Of a stretch of DNA of 64,000 nt, positions 25,756 to 34,645 are shown piece after piece. Each line of letters opens with the position of its first letter. Within the stretch, counting starts at the first letter, position 1. The stretch is from Enterococcus pallens ATCC BAA-351. GTDB lineage: Bacteria; Bacillota; Bacilli; Lactobacillales; Enterococcaceae. The position numbers were made by a program, and so were the translations under genes. The stretch is from NCBI RefSeq assembly GCF_000407485.1, contig NZ_ASWD01000002.1:1054001-1118000 (forward strand), written 5' to 3'. The notes beneath the pieces were generated by a model. That model was not told the DNA's origin. It made no database searches and worked only from the letters and a program-made list of their open reading frames with translations.

Positions 25756-27788
25756 TATTCATTCTCCCCTTTAGTTAAAATTGATAAGATTTCTTCTTTG
25801 GTTGCTGCATTTAACAGCTTTTCTAAGTTTTCCTTGTTAGATAATAATTTGGTTAAGCTGGACAATGCCCGCAAATGTGCTTCGTTGTCGACAGCAGCCA
25901 GACAAACGAAAAGTCGAATGGCATGCTTCTCGTCATCCATCAGCAATACAGGCTCCTTGACTTTTAGCAGCGACATGCCTAACTCGTTCACACCGTCTTC
26001 TGGACGGGCATGAGGCAGGGCAATGCCTTTTCCGATATGAATAAACGGTCCGTATTGCTTAACCTTATTGATCATAGCGTCGATATATTGGTCTTCAATT
26101 TTCCCTTGAGTCACTAACGGCTGGGCAGTTAAGCGAATGGCTTCTTCCCATTCCAGCGGCTGATCATTCAGCTGGATCATCTCTGGGGTAATTAGTTCAG
26201 TTAACATTGGGCGACAGTCCTCCTTTTTCTCAATCAATCGATTCATTTTTTTATTTAAGGTTTTGTACAGCTTTTCCTTGGAAACACCTTTTTTGATGCT
26301 GATATACGGCAAAAGGGCATCAACAATCTCTTCGGCACTAGGCAATGAGAAGCCGGGAATCAACAGTTCCTGCTGAACACGATTGATTAATTGGTTCTTT
26401 TCTAGCTGTGACATTAATGGCTTCACTAGGTAAACACGTTTTGTAGTATCCACTTGGATTGTGGAAAAAATGACATCATAGCTTTCTTCTGGAATACTCT
26501 GCAGCTGGTCTACCGAATTGGCTTCTTCAAAATGAATCGTCGGAAAAATTTTCTTCAATTCTGTTTGCAGAATCAGGGAAGAACTGATCCCGTTCGGACA
26601 TACTATCAGGGCGCGAACCTCTTCTTGAACCGCCTCTTCCTTTTGCCGCGCTACTTCACCGCCAAACAAAATGGAAAAGAATCCTACTTCTTCTTCTGGA
26701 ATTTTCTTACCAGTTAACTGTTCCAGCGGTAACAAGGCTTCCTTAGTAAACCGATAAATTTCCGCATACTCCATTTGAATATTGTCGATTAGGACATTTG
26801 GCAAATAAAAGCCATTCTTAATCCGAAAGTAAGCCGGCACTAAATGATAAAACAGGTTCATCAGCAGCTCACGGAAATTAGAAAATTCAATGGCGGACAG
26901 ATTTTCCATCCGATGAATAATTTCAGCTGAGCAGCTTAAGAGCTGATCCAATTGAATATCCTGTATTTCACCTTGCACAACGGTCATTAGAATGACGGTT
27001 AAATAGGCTGTTTCTCTGGCATTTTCGTTGTCAAAAAAGTGTTGATAAATCAAGGTACCCGCCTGGTATGCGGTTAAGGAACGAATCAACTCGCTATCTT
27101 CTAAAGCTGATAACGGTCGATTGGCGATTCGATCGGCAGAGAAGGCTAAAAATAATGCGACTTCATCAATCCGACTAGGCACAATTTCCAAGCCAACTTT
27201 TTTGGTTTGCTTCTGAATCGTATCCCGCCATCTGGCATATGTAGCCAAATCCTGTTGGTTAATCCAATGCAGCAAGCCGAATTTACCAGAATTGGTTTGC
27301 AGCAGCTGCGCCACAAAGTTTTTGGCTAACCGTCGAGCATTTTCCTCCTCGCCCTCAATCAGAAAACCTGTTTTCCGTGTGTACTCTAAGCGAAGATCAA
27401 AGCTAGTTAACACACTGCGTAATTTCTTGATGTCAGCAATCGCCGTTCCCTTTGAGATTTCTAGAAAATCTTGAAAATGGAACAACGACAGCTCTTCAAA
27501 TTGTGAATAGCTTAGCAGATAAATGAGGGCGCGCCGCTCTTCCTCGGAATAAATAACCTCTTCCTCATGGGTTAACCAGCTGGCCCACTGCTTTGCCGAA
27601 ATCCTTGGCACGTAAAAGACTCCTGCAGCAGTCCTTTGCGTTTTTTGCTTGTGTGTCTGTAGTTCTCCTGATTGCTGCTGGACTTCTTTAGCAGACAGGC
27701 CTGTCTGAATTTGCGCTTGTTCCAGCGTGATTAAGCAATCGGGTTTTTGGGATAGGAGATAACTCAATTTGTAATTCATCTCCGCCAC
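25755..27788 (-). CDS. BglG/LicR-type activator with PRD, EIIB-like and EIIA-like domains
   Basis: The 677-residue protein contains N-terminal helix-turn-helix domains (about 1-150), two PTS-regulation domains (about 185-400), an EIIB-like domain with Cys in IVCPNGISSS near residue 395, and a C-terminal EIIA domain (about 530-675) with His in IALPHARPE near residue 592. Such proteins activate PTS operons when dephosphorylated by their EIIB. It is the first gene of the operon it presumably controls. Because no other EIIA is encoded here, its EIIA domain might also donate phosphate to the 25474 EIIB; this is inference. Confidence 0.85.
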   Translation of the reverse strand: MAEMNYKLSYLLSQKPDCLITLEQAQIQTGLSAKEVQQQSGELQTHKQKTQRTAAGVFYVPRISAKQWASWLTHEEEVIYSEEERRALIYLLSYSQFEELSLFHFQDFLEISKGTAIADIKKLRSVLTSFDLRLEYTRKTGFLIEGEEENARRLAKNFVAQLLQTNSGKFGLLHWINQQDLATYARWRDTIQKQTKKVGLEIVPSRIDEVALFLAFSADRIANRPLSALEDSELIRSLTAYQAGTLIYQHFFDNENARETAYLTVILMTVVQGEIQDIQLDQLLSCSAEIIHRMENLSAIEFSNFRELLMNLFYHLVPAYFRIKNGFYLPNVLIDNIQMEYAEIYRFTKEALLPLEQLTGKKIPEEEVGFFSILFGGEVARQKEEAVQEEVRALIVCPNGISSSLILQTELKKIFPTIHFEEANSVDQLQSIPEESYDVIFSTIQVDTTKRVYLVKPLMSQLEKNQLINRVQQELLIPGFSLPSAEEIVDALLPYISIKKGVSKEKLYKTLNKKMNRLIEKKEDCRPMLTELITPEMIQLNDQPLEWEEAIRLTAQPLVTQGKIEDQYIDAMINKVKQYGPFIHIGKGIALPHARPEDGVNELGMSLLKVKEPVLLMDDEKHAIRLFVCLAAVDNEAHLRALSSLTKLLSNKENLEKLLNAATKEEILSILTKGENE

Positions 27789-27799
27789 CTCCTGACTTT

Positions 27800-27821
27800 A
27801 GTATAGGATGAAAACGATTCA
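27800..27821 (-). promoter_or_regulatory. Promoter with overlapping degenerate cre site for the PRD regulator operon
   Basis: TATACT (minus strand, 27800-27805) lies 12 bp before the start. TGAAAACGATTCA on the plus strand (27809-27821) between -10 and -35 resembles a cre site but is one base short of the consensus. Confidence 0.4.
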
Positions 27822-27905
27822 TTTTCGATTATCGTTCAGTACAAAATAGGTTTCTAAAATTGATTTCATTGTACCGAAGCTTCTGGATCGGCTAACCTGA
27901 AGCCA

Positions 27906-27937
27906 TAAAAAAAGAACAAACCTCCGTCTGTTCTTTT
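27906..27937 (-). terminator. Terminator of the GNAT gene
   Basis: AAAAGAACA pairs with TGTTCTTTT around ten bases, with seven T residues on the minus strand. The 150 bp between it and the GNAT stop hold only a small frame with no coding character. Confidence 0.65.
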
Positions 27938-28087
27938 CCATATTAAATCGCTGCTACCGCATTCGATAGACATTTTTATATTAAAATATTTTGAACAGAA
28001 TAACAAACAGAACTGGAAATTCAATTGTATATTTTTGCACATAATCACGACAGCCTGCTAACTAGAAGTTTGATAAACCACTCCTTT

Positions 28088-28576
28088 TTATTCTGCTAAG
28101 CTTCTCTTGAAGAACACATTATCGACATCCATGATGTGGTAATCCTTAGGCATAGCTGTTTTCGAACATTCTACAAAGCCATGCTTTTTATAGAACTTTT
28201 GAGCTGCAATTAAGACATTGACTGTACCTAGATAAAGCGCCTTGTAGCCATGAGCCTGACAGTACGCAATCAGTGTATCCAGCAGTCTTTTTCCTAATTG
28301 TTTTTCGCCACGGAAAGCTGGAGCCGCAAACATCTTTTTGATGGCACCATTGCCGTTTTCTAGTTTAACTAGGGCAATCGTTCCTACTACCTGACCTTCA
28401 GCGAGCGCCACCCAAAAGTTGCCACCGGTTTCTATGTATTCTTCTTGGATGCGTAACAAATCAGGCTGATCTTCCAAGGTAACGGAAACACCATGTTCCT
28501 GCTGTATGGAAATAATCAGATCGACAACCTGGGATTCGTAGTGCTTTGTAAATGGGACAATCACGATTTCAGACAA
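28088..28576 (-). CDS. GNAT family N-acetyltransferase
   Basis: The likely start is TTG at 28576, which has AGGAGG eight bases upstream; the ATG at 28615 has none and the frame before it is not conserved in character. The 162-residue product has the acetyl-CoA loop (FRGEKQLGKRLLDTLIAYC), IKKMFAAPAFRG and the C-terminal AAQKFYKKHGFVEC of the fold. Substrate is unknown. It is monocistronic. Confidence 0.8.
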   Translation of the reverse strand: MSEIVIVPFTKHYESQVVDLIISIQQEHGVSVTLEDQPDLLRIQEEYIETGGNFWVALAEGQVVGTIALVKLENGNGAIKKMFAAPAFRGEKQLGKRLLDTLIAYCQAHGYKALYLGTVNVLIAAQKFYKKHGFVECSKTAMPKDYHIMDVDNVFFKRSLAE

Positions 28577-28598
28577 TGACGATTCCTCCTTTGCTCTC

Positions 28599-28607
28599 AG
28601 TATAGCA
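28599..28607 (-). promoter_or_regulatory. Extended -10 promoter of the GNAT gene
   Basis: TGCTATACT on the minus strand, 23 bp before the TTG start. Confidence 0.45.
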
Positions 28608-28670
28608 TGGAACACTTTGTCTGTTGTTGCCGATGGCAGACAGCTGTTGGAAACAGCTTTTCTTCATTAA

Positions 28671-29006
28671 TCAGCTAATTTTAGGGAGTATTATATTAAC
28701 TACAACATTGATAGCAATAATTTAATCGTCAATTTGAGCTCCGGTGCCGGAATTGGTCATCCTGTTTACTTGTTAACTGAAGATGATGAATTCGTTTATC
28801 CAACATCTGGTTTTGTTTTAGTGGATCAGTCAGCTGAAGCTGTCTACGAAAATGCTCCTGTAAATACCACCCCAGTCTCCAAACTTGACTTGTTAGATGA
28901 CTACCATGCCAATCGTCAAACCTTTGAAACAAATGCAGATAGAGTAACGCTAAACAGTCAATTCACTACCGCTTCATTTAACGAAATGCGAAATAAAATA
29001 CAATAA
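28671..29006 (+). pseudogene. Gene remnant, C-terminal part of an unknown protein
   Basis: The frame is open from 28671 to the stop at 29006 but has no ATG or GTG and no ribosome binding site in a useful place; only a TTG occurs at 28734. The translation looks like real protein (NLSSGAGIGHPVYLLTEDDEFVYPTS..) with a helical end. It is the only plus-strand frame among minus genes here. I do not recognise the family. It is most simply the 3' remnant of a deleted gene. Confidence 0.5.
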
Positions 29007-29013
29007 CTATAAA

Positions 29014-29048
29014 AACCAGACCTATCACTCAACAGGTCTGGTTCTATT
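29014..29048 (-). terminator. Terminator of the EamA transporter gene
   Basis: AACCAGACCT pairs perfectly with AGGTCTGGTT, with TTTTT on the minus strand. It also closes the plus-strand remnant. Confidence 0.8.
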
Positions 29049-29959
29049 TATCCATCATAAAAGCCTAAGATAATAATCCCTATCATCACAATCGCAATTA
29101 CTACATACTGCTTCCAGTTCAATTTCTCCTTCAAGAAAATCCGACCCAGCAATACCGAAATAATCGCATAAGACGAAATCAATGGTGCTGCAATTACTGC
29201 CTGCTTGCCAGCGATTGCTCCAACATAAAAGAATTGGCCGACTGTTTCAAACAAAGCTGCCAAGCCGCGATCCCGCTCCTGGAAGAATTGGATTTTTTCA
29301 TTTTTGCGGAAGTACAAGTAGCCAATTAAAACAATAGCAACAATCAAGAAGGTCAGCTCGTAGCTCATATTGGCCTGGTCTTCTGGCATAATCTGCTTGT
29401 ATTCCAAGTAATAACTGTCTAAAAAGGTTCCCATCCCATCGACAATCATGTAAATAATGGGAAAAATAATAGCTAACGCACCAAACCGATACTTTTCTTC
29501 TATTTGTACCCCTGCTTGCTTCAGCTCTTCATCTTCAGCCTGCTTTTCTAAAATTGACAGCAGTAATATACCAACTAGGATAAGCAGTACCGCAAACAGC
29601 TGACCACCATTGATCCGATTCCCCAGCAAGATGACCCCCAGCATCGCCGTAACAGCGCCAGAAGAATTGGAAATCGGTGATGAGATAGATACTTCAATGT
29701 ATCGTAAACCAAAATACCCGACAGCCATTGAACCAATGTACATTGAGGAGACCGGCAAATACCGAACCAGATTCATCCAATCATAAGAAATCCGCTCAAT
29801 CAGACCATAATAAATAATTGCATGCAGACCCATCACCAGTCCAACGATAATTGTCGTCTTGACCGCGCTATATCGATCTTTCGGATCATTTCCCTTCTTA
29901 TAGAATAAATCCGCACTTCCCCACGCTAGTACTGTCAGCATGGCATGAACAAACCACAT
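29048..29959 (-). CDS. EamA/DMT family transporter
   Basis: The 303-residue protein has ten hydrophobic segments in two repeats of five, with the EamA helices (SSPISNSSGAVTAMLGVILLG and PLISSYAIISVLLGRIFLKEKL) ending each half. Such proteins export metabolites or drugs. AAGGGG lies nine bases before the start. Its 5' end overlaps the small basic frame at 29898. Substrate unknown. Confidence 0.85.
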   Translation of the reverse strand: MWFVHAMLTVLAWGSADLFYKKGNDPKDRYSAVKTTIIVGLVMGLHAIIYYGLIERISYDWMNLVRYLPVSSMYIGSMAVGYFGLRYIEVSISSPISNSSGAVTAMLGVILLGNRINGGQLFAVLLILVGILLLSILEKQAEDEELKQAGVQIEEKYRFGALAIIFPIIYMIVDGMGTFLDSYYLEYKQIMPEDQANMSYELTFLIVAIVLIGYLYFRKNEKIQFFQERDRGLAALFETVGQFFYVGAIAGKQAVIAAPLISSYAIISVLLGRIFLKEKLNWKQYVVIAIVMIGIIILGFYDG

Positions 29960-30161
29960 ATGGATAACCCCTTTTCATTTTATTGATGGTATTTCCGTAC
30001 AGCTGACGCTTTTTCTTTTTTTGTTTCCGATCCAATTTTTTCAATTTATTCGTGACTTCAGCATTTGCATAAGGTTGATTGGAGGGTGTTTTCACCACTG
30101 AATCGCTTTTCTTTTCCTTCAAGAAAAAAGCTTTGATCTTTGTTAGTATCTTTCCCATCAT
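29898..30161 (-). CDS. Small basic protein overlapping the transporter gene, doubtful
   Basis: The start at 30161 (MMGKILTKIKAFFLKEKK) follows GAGAGAG. The first 60 residues are very Lys-rich and plausible, but the last 20 lie in the transporter gene in another frame and look random (CSCHADSTSVGKC). Either the gene truly overlaps by 62 bp or a frameshift in the A-rich stretch near 30011-30030 hides an earlier stop. Family unknown. Confidence 0.4.
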   Translation of the reverse strand: MMGKILTKIKAFFLKEKKSDSVVKTPSNQPYANAEVTNKLKKLDRKQKKKKRQLYGNTINKMKRGYPYVVCSCHADSTSVGKCGFIL

Positions 30162-30209
30162 TACTCTCTCTTTTTTTGGATATTGCAACCATCTGCTCAC
30201 GTCGAGAAC

Positions 30210-30243
30210 AAAAAAAGGCAGCCTATTTGTTGAGGCTGGCCTT
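30210..30243 (-). terminator. Terminator upstream of the small basic gene
   Basis: AGCCT pairs with AGGCT with flanking GGC/GCC, and TTTTTTT follows on the minus strand. It would end a transcript from the remnant region at 30292-30444. Confidence 0.6.
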
Positions 30244-30291
30244 GTTTAATTATAACATGTGGGTTTTAAGGAGAAAATAGAAGATTATATG

Positions 30292-30444
30292 TTAGTAGTC
30301 AAGCTGCTTTAATCGTAACTTTGCCTCAGAAGAATTCAATAACTCAATCGTATACAGCGTCATAATATCATTCTTCAAATTTTCTTCTTCTTTGTTGCTG
30401 CCATATGACACACGCAATCTTACTAATTGTATTTCGTAAAATAA
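30292..30444 (-). pseudogene. Short gene remnant, unknown family
   Basis: A frame of 50 codons without a start encodes EIQLVRLRVSYGSNKEEENL and then NDIMTLYTIELLNSSEAKLRLKQLDY, which looks like the helical C-terminus of a real protein. It is followed by a proper terminator at 30210-30243. The rest of 30241-30545 holds nothing else I can name. Confidence 0.35.
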
Positions 30445-30548
30445 TTATGAATAAAGTTAATATTCTTGAAGGTTAGTCTCCGATGATTTTTTACCAATTG
30501 TTAGCCTACAATCTGAATTCCAGCACTTAAAATTCCTACACTACGAAA

Positions 30549-30580
30549 AGACCAGTGAAATAGGTACATTTCACTGGCCT
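30549..30580 (-). terminator. Terminator of spx
   Basis: CCAGTGAAAT pairs with ATTTCACTGG, with TCTTTT on the minus strand. Confidence 0.7.
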
Positions 30581-30623
30581 CTTCTTTATTAAAAAGGTGA
30601 AAAATGACTTAGCTCACCTGATT

Positions 30624-31049
30624 TTAAACTAGCTGTTGTTGTCTCAATTCTAAATACATTAATTGTTTTGCTTTAGTTTGTGCATCATAAAGACGAATTT
30701 CTCGCGGAATAAACTGATGAATATCTTCTTCATTGTATCCTACCTGTAATCGCTTGCCGTCAGTCATAATTGGTCGTCTCAACAAGCCTGGATTTTCTTC
30801 AATCAATGCCACAAGTTCGTTAAAGCTTAAATCATCTAAATCAACATCTAATTTTTCATACACCTTTGAACGAGTAGAAATAATTTCTTCTGTTCCGGTT
30901 TCTGTTAATGATAGAATCTCTTTAATTTCATTTCTAGTTAGAGGCTCAGAAAAAATATTACGTTCTTGAAAATCTAATCCCGCTTCTTTTAGCCATGCCT
31001 TTGCTTTTCTACATGATGTACAACTTGGAGAAATATATAATTTGATCAC
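30624..31049 (-). CDS. spx: Spx family transcriptional regulator
   Basis: The 141-residue protein has the ArsC/thioredoxin fold with the redox pair Cys10-Thr-Ser-Cys13 and [18 protein letters not shown] near residue 90. Spx binds the alpha subunit of RNA polymerase and redirects it under thiol stress. Length fits (about 131-140). Low-GC cocci often carry more than one Spx paralogue, so this may be SpxA or a second copy. Confidence 0.85.
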   Translation of the reverse strand: MIKLYISPSCTSCRKAKAWLKEAGLDFQERNIFSEPLTRNEIKEILSLTETGTEEIISTRSKVYEKLDVDLDDLSFNELVALIEENPGLLRRPIMTDGKRLQVGYNEEDIHQFIPREIRLYDAQTKAKQLMYLELRQQQLV

Positions 31050-31431
31050 TCTAATCCCAACCCTTCAGTTTCTCACTTAATAGTTACTAACTATTTACTG
31101 AAATCAATTTACCTCTTTCTTTTCGCTTTGTTAAATAATTGGATTTTGAATTTCATTTATTTTCTGCCTTTATATCAAAATTTGCATTTATAATAACTAA
31201 CCGTTAAAACAAAGAAGATTTGGCTTAGCAGAAAAACCAGTATTCACAATGGAACTAAAAGCTCCATTCCAAATGGTCTATTCCATTCGATAACAAAATT
31301 ATTTTCGGTCACAAGAATGAATCAAAATTTTCTCTAATGAGGAAAAAAATGGTTCTATTTTTTGAGAGATTAAATCCCTGTTTTCTCTTTTGGTGTGCAT
31401 TGGATCAAGTAGGCCGCCTTTTTAGAGGATA
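31050..31431. other. Intergenic region without recognised gene
   Basis: Nothing but short hairpins (for example around 31245-31275) was found between the spx start and the terminator of the anti-sigma gene. Confidence 0.4.
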
Positions 31432-31464
31432 GAAAAATCCCGAGCGGTGGGATTGCTCGGGATT
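31432..31464 (-). terminator. Terminator of the sigma/anti-sigma operon
   Basis: AATCCCGAGC pairs with GCTCGGGATT; TTTTT follows on the minus strand, 10 bp after the stop codon. Confidence 0.85.
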
Positions 31465-31474
31465 TTGAGGGGGG

Positions 31475-32971
31475 TTATTGGGTTAGTTGAATGTAGCGTT
31501 TTCCAGGTGTGTACGCATTTAGATTCATAAATAAATAGTCATACTCTTCGTAAACCACAATATAGCCACTAGTGAATGTAGCAGTTTCTCCTGGCGCAAT
31601 GGAACGAGCAGCCGTTTCTTCTTTAATGGTACGATCCACAATTTCTCCAACTGTTGTTGGCAAGGTATATGCGGGAACATTTAAGGAAATATACGGATCT
31701 TCTGGATTAGAATATACTTTGCTAACAAGGAATGTATCAGTAGGTAAGTCGGTAAATGTATCTCCTTGTTTTATAAGCCTCCTAACTTGAATATAAGGGT
31801 CATACTCCATAGGGGCTTCGGTTACGTTTTTAACCTGTAATTCAACTTCTAGATATTTTGGTTCAATTTTGAACTCTCGAACCTCTTTACTCAGGGTACT
31901 CTTACCGTCTCCCCATGTATATTCCGTTGCAGTGAGAGGTAAAAGTTTTCCTTTTTTATCCCATTTTGCATTGTATGCCCACTCGTAATCTGTGCCGACT
32001 TTCAAACGCTCATTTAATACGGATAACTGTTCAGGAGCAATTTTATCACTAAGTGTTGCTCTAGTTACTGTAATTTCTTGAAGAGGCATATTGTAAATAT
32101 CAATAGTGTTGATTGCTTCATTCAATTGCACAACTTCGTTTTTGTTATTAATATCTAAAGCCATTGGTTCATTTGACCCTAAAAGCTTCGTAAATCTCTC
32201 ATCCAAATCATCTGGGCTAAAGTAATCACCCACAGAAGTTGCTTCTTCCGCAGTAGCTACACTGACTAAATGCAGATTGTCTAAAATTTTTTCGATGTCC
32301 TTTTGGGAGATGTTCCCATGATACTGCAAATCAACAAACTTATTATGATTTTCAAAAAATCTTCTAACTATAGTATTTTCTTGTTTACCAAAGTTATCTG
32401 TTTGCTTCAGCATATATGCCTTGCCTTTTGAAAGCTTGATCTCTTTGTAATCTTTTATATATTCATCGATCACCGTATCTTTTTCGTTTAATTCATAGAG
32501 TTGGAAAGACATTACACGAGCCTTGGATAAAGCTTCCCAATTCTCTTCATCTTCTTCATCCAATCCTAAATCTTCATAAAAAGATAATGTGTATGGATCT
32601 TCATCAACAGTGAAATACTCCGGAACATACTCAGCCACTAATCGGTAATATCCCGTATCCGGCTGCTGATTAGCTGGTTTGTCGATTTTGGTTGTAAGTT
32701 CATACCCTTGCTTGTCAACAGTGACCTCCCAAAGCTTCGCTGCAACGTAGGTTCCTACTGGTATAAAGAAAAGCAACAAAACAGCAACTAGCAACAGCTT
32801 GTGCTTAGTAAAGGTTACTCGAACAATGGGTTCTTTTTTCTTAAGCTTAGTTTTACGTACAATATTTTTATGATTTTCAGCGGAATAGCTGCTGATATAG
32901 TTGTCTAAAATCTGATCTAGCTGTTCATCAGAAAGCTCGCCTAATGGATGCTCATCATATCTTTTTACCAT
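31475..32971 (-). CDS. Putative membrane anti-sigma factor
   Basis: The 498-residue protein has a cytoplasmic N-terminus of about 53 residues (LSDEQLDQILDNYISSYS), one membrane segment at about 56-80 and a large extracellular region with a DUF4367-like part (VPEYFTVDEDPYTLSFYE, about 115-235) and a second beta domain (about 290-495). Its start overlaps the end of the ECF sigma gene by 17 bp, the usual sign of a sigma/anti-sigma pair. The unusually long extracellular part suggests a surface or envelope signal sensor. Regulation by proteolysis is possible but not visible. Confidence 0.7.
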   Translation of the reverse strand: MVKRYDEHPLGELSDEQLDQILDNYISSYSAENHKNIVRKTKLKKKEPIVRVTFTKHKLLLVAVLLLFFIPVGTYVAAKLWEVTVDKQGYELTTKIDKPANQQPDTGYYRLVAEYVPEYFTVDEDPYTLSFYEDLGLDEEDEENWEALSKARVMSFQLYELNEKDTVIDEYIKDYKEIKLSKGKAYMLKQTDNFGKQENTIVRRFFENHNKFVDLQYHGNISQKDIEKILDNLHLVSVATAEEATSVGDYFSPDDLDERFTKLLGSNEPMALDINNKNEVVQLNEAINTIDIYNMPLQEITVTRATLSDKIAPEQLSVLNERLKVGTDYEWAYNAKWDKKGKLLPLTATEYTWGDGKSTLSKEVREFKIEPKYLEVELQVKNVTEAPMEYDPYIQVRRLIKQGDTFTDLPTDTFLVSKVYSNPEDPYISLNVPAYTLPTTVGEIVDRTIKEETAARSIAPGETATFTSGYIVVYEEYDYLFMNLNAYTPGKRYIQLTQ

Positions 32972-33539
32972 TTCTATCCGCTCCTTTATTTAGTAGTAGT
33001 AAAAATTCCATGTCTTGTTCCGCAAAGGTCTGCTGCAGCATCCTTTTCCCGCGGTAAAGATAATTATTCACCGTCTTTAGCGAAATTTTTAAATCGCGGC
33101 TGATCATTGTTGGTGTCTTTTCGAAAATATAGCGCTGCAGGCAAATCTCACGCATCGGATTGTTCAGGCTGTTAATTAAGTCAAACATCTCATTAATGAA
33201 TTCACGATTTTCTTCTGTTGCTGGAATATTTTCCAATGTGAAATTATCATTAAGCAGATAGTCCTTCTGATTTCGTTGAAGCTTATTAATACTAAGGCTT
33301 CGAGTGATCAGTATCAGATAGTTTTTAAGCGAGCCACGCTTGGGCTGATACTTGTGGGGGGCCTTCCAAATCCGCAAAAAGGTGTCGCTTACAATCTCTT
33401 CGATATCCTGTGGATCATGGTTTTTCCCTAGTATGGATAAGGAGACTACCCAAAGCAGCTTTGAGTACCTGTCCATCAGCAATTCGAAAGCTTCTTCATC
33501 CTGCTGCGCAATTTTCTGCAGCAATTCCAAGTCTTCCAA
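32955..33539 (-). CDS. ECF-type RNA polymerase sigma factor
   Basis: The 194-residue protein has region 2 (EEAFELLMDRYSKLLWVVSL, DIEEIVSDTFLRIWK) and region 4 (EICLQRYIFEKTPTMISRDLKISLKTVNNYLYRGKR) of extracytoplasmic-function sigma factors. It is coupled to the anti-sigma gene. Target genes are unknown; the nearby envelope proteins are candidates. A 20-residue C-terminal tail beyond region 4 is present. Confidence 0.85.
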   Translation of the reverse strand: MEDLELLQKIAQQDEEAFELLMDRYSKLLWVVSLSILGKNHDPQDIEEIVSDTFLRIWKAPHKYQPKRGSLKNYLILITRSLSINKLQRNQKDYLLNDNFTLENIPATEENREFINEMFDLINSLNNPMREICLQRYIFEKTPTMISRDLKISLKTVNNYLYRGKRMLQQTFAEQDMEFLLLLNKGADRNGKKI

Positions 33540-33729
33540 AACAATCCCTCCCTCATTTTTTTGTTTCGTCTGTCACCTATATATACACAGCAAGTTCGTA
33601 AATATACTAGAATTTCAAAAAAATTCTGCAGATATAAATATGTACATAGATATTCATGAATTTTATAGCTTCAGCAATCCCTATTTATCCATATAAAATA
33701 GATTTCTAGGTTAAGAATCCGAAGAGTAA

Positions 33730-33781
33730 AATCAAAGCAGCAATAACTACCAATTTACTAGTAGCTATTGCTGCTTTGATT
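33730..33781 (-). terminator. Long hairpin terminator after the MoaF-like gene
   Basis: A 16-base perfect stem (starting AATCAAAGCAGCAATA) flanks a 20-base loop. The minus-strand tract is GATTTTAC, so termination is plausible. Confidence 0.65.
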
Positions 33782-33792
33782 AATGCCATTGA

Positions 33793-34134
33793 TCAGCTAT
33801 TCTCGGTAATAAAGTGGAACGGTCCCTCATGAGTAAAGGGTCTTCGTCCTCCACGGTAATTCTCATCGGTAAAGGTCATAAAGCTTTTAACATAGTTGTT
33901 GGGTACATCGACTGTGTAGGAAACACAAAGCCCAGATTCTTCCACCCAGTCAATGGAATAAATGCCCCCAGGATATTCTTCAAAATGGATCGATTCCACA
34001 TCTGTTGCTCCCGCATCTTCTTCTCGAATCGATGTCCAGCGCAATTGGTTGTCTGGTAAAAAATCAATTCGAAACTGCAAACCAGAGTCAAATTTTATTT
34101 CTGCTGATTTACCTTCAAATGGATTACTCTTCAT
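33793..34134 (-). CDS. MoaF-like small beta-barrel protein
   Basis: The start chosen is ATG 34134 with AGGTG upstream; a GTG at 34173 lacks a ribosome binding site. The 113-residue protein (GKSAEIKFDSGLQFRIDFL, LRWTSI, VESIHFEEYPGGIYSIDWVE, DVPNNYVKSFMTF) has the strand pattern and YSIDWVE motif of the MoaF N-terminal/calycin-like family. Function is unknown; no molybdenum cofactor genes are present. Confidence 0.6.
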   Translation of the reverse strand: MKSNPFEGKSAEIKFDSGLQFRIDFLPDNQLRWTSIREEDAGATDVESIHFEEYPGGIYSIDWVEESGLCVSYTVDVPNNYVKSFMTFTDENYRGGRRPFTHEGPFHFITENS

Positions 34135-34434
34135 TCTTGCACCTGCTTTATTTAATATTGTGTATAGTTTCACTTAATCAAAGCATACAGATTTTCAACA
34201 AAATTATCAATACAGGATATAAACACTAGCATTTCTTCATTTAATTGTATGTTAGCATGAGAAATACTTGCCTACTCAACAAATAGCTTCTGCCCAAGAA
34301 TCGAAAAATTACTTCATCATATAAAGAGACCTTAACTTGAAACCATGTTTATTCTCTATTTTCTATCTTTCCGCTTAAAAAGAGCTTCTGAATAAAGTCT
34401 ATTTATACAGTCTGAATTTGTATGACACAACACG

Positions 34435-34475
34435 AAAAAACGTAAGTCCTTACGAAAAGGAACTTACGTTTTTTT
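34435..34475. terminator. Bidirectional terminator
   Basis: AAAAAACGTAAGT pairs with ACTTACGTTTTTT. It lies downstream of the DUF3862-like lipoprotein gene on the minus strand and has T-runs in both directions. Confidence 0.8.
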
Positions 34476-34616
34476 AATTTCTTATATCTCACCCATTGGC
34501 TATTGTTGAGTCTGGCTGTAACGCTTGGTTGGATTTCCAACGATTAGCGAAATCAGAACTAGCATTCAACATTTCTTTTTTCGCTGGTCACTATAATCCG
34601 CAAGTGGTTGTATGCT

Positions 34617-34645
34617 GTGTTCCTGTATCTGCTTTATTTAATATT
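34617..34645. repeat. Partial copy of the sequence in front of the MoaF-like gene
   Basis: CTGCTTTATTTAATATT occurs at 34143-34159 and again at 34629-34645, with similarity extending about ten bases further left. The 34476-34643 stretch encodes no convincing protein and may be a decayed duplicate. Confidence 0.4.

Noticed and set aside
27866-28048. Minus-strand frame of 60 codons after the GNAT gene
   Set aside because: It runs through the GNAT terminator and has no coding character.
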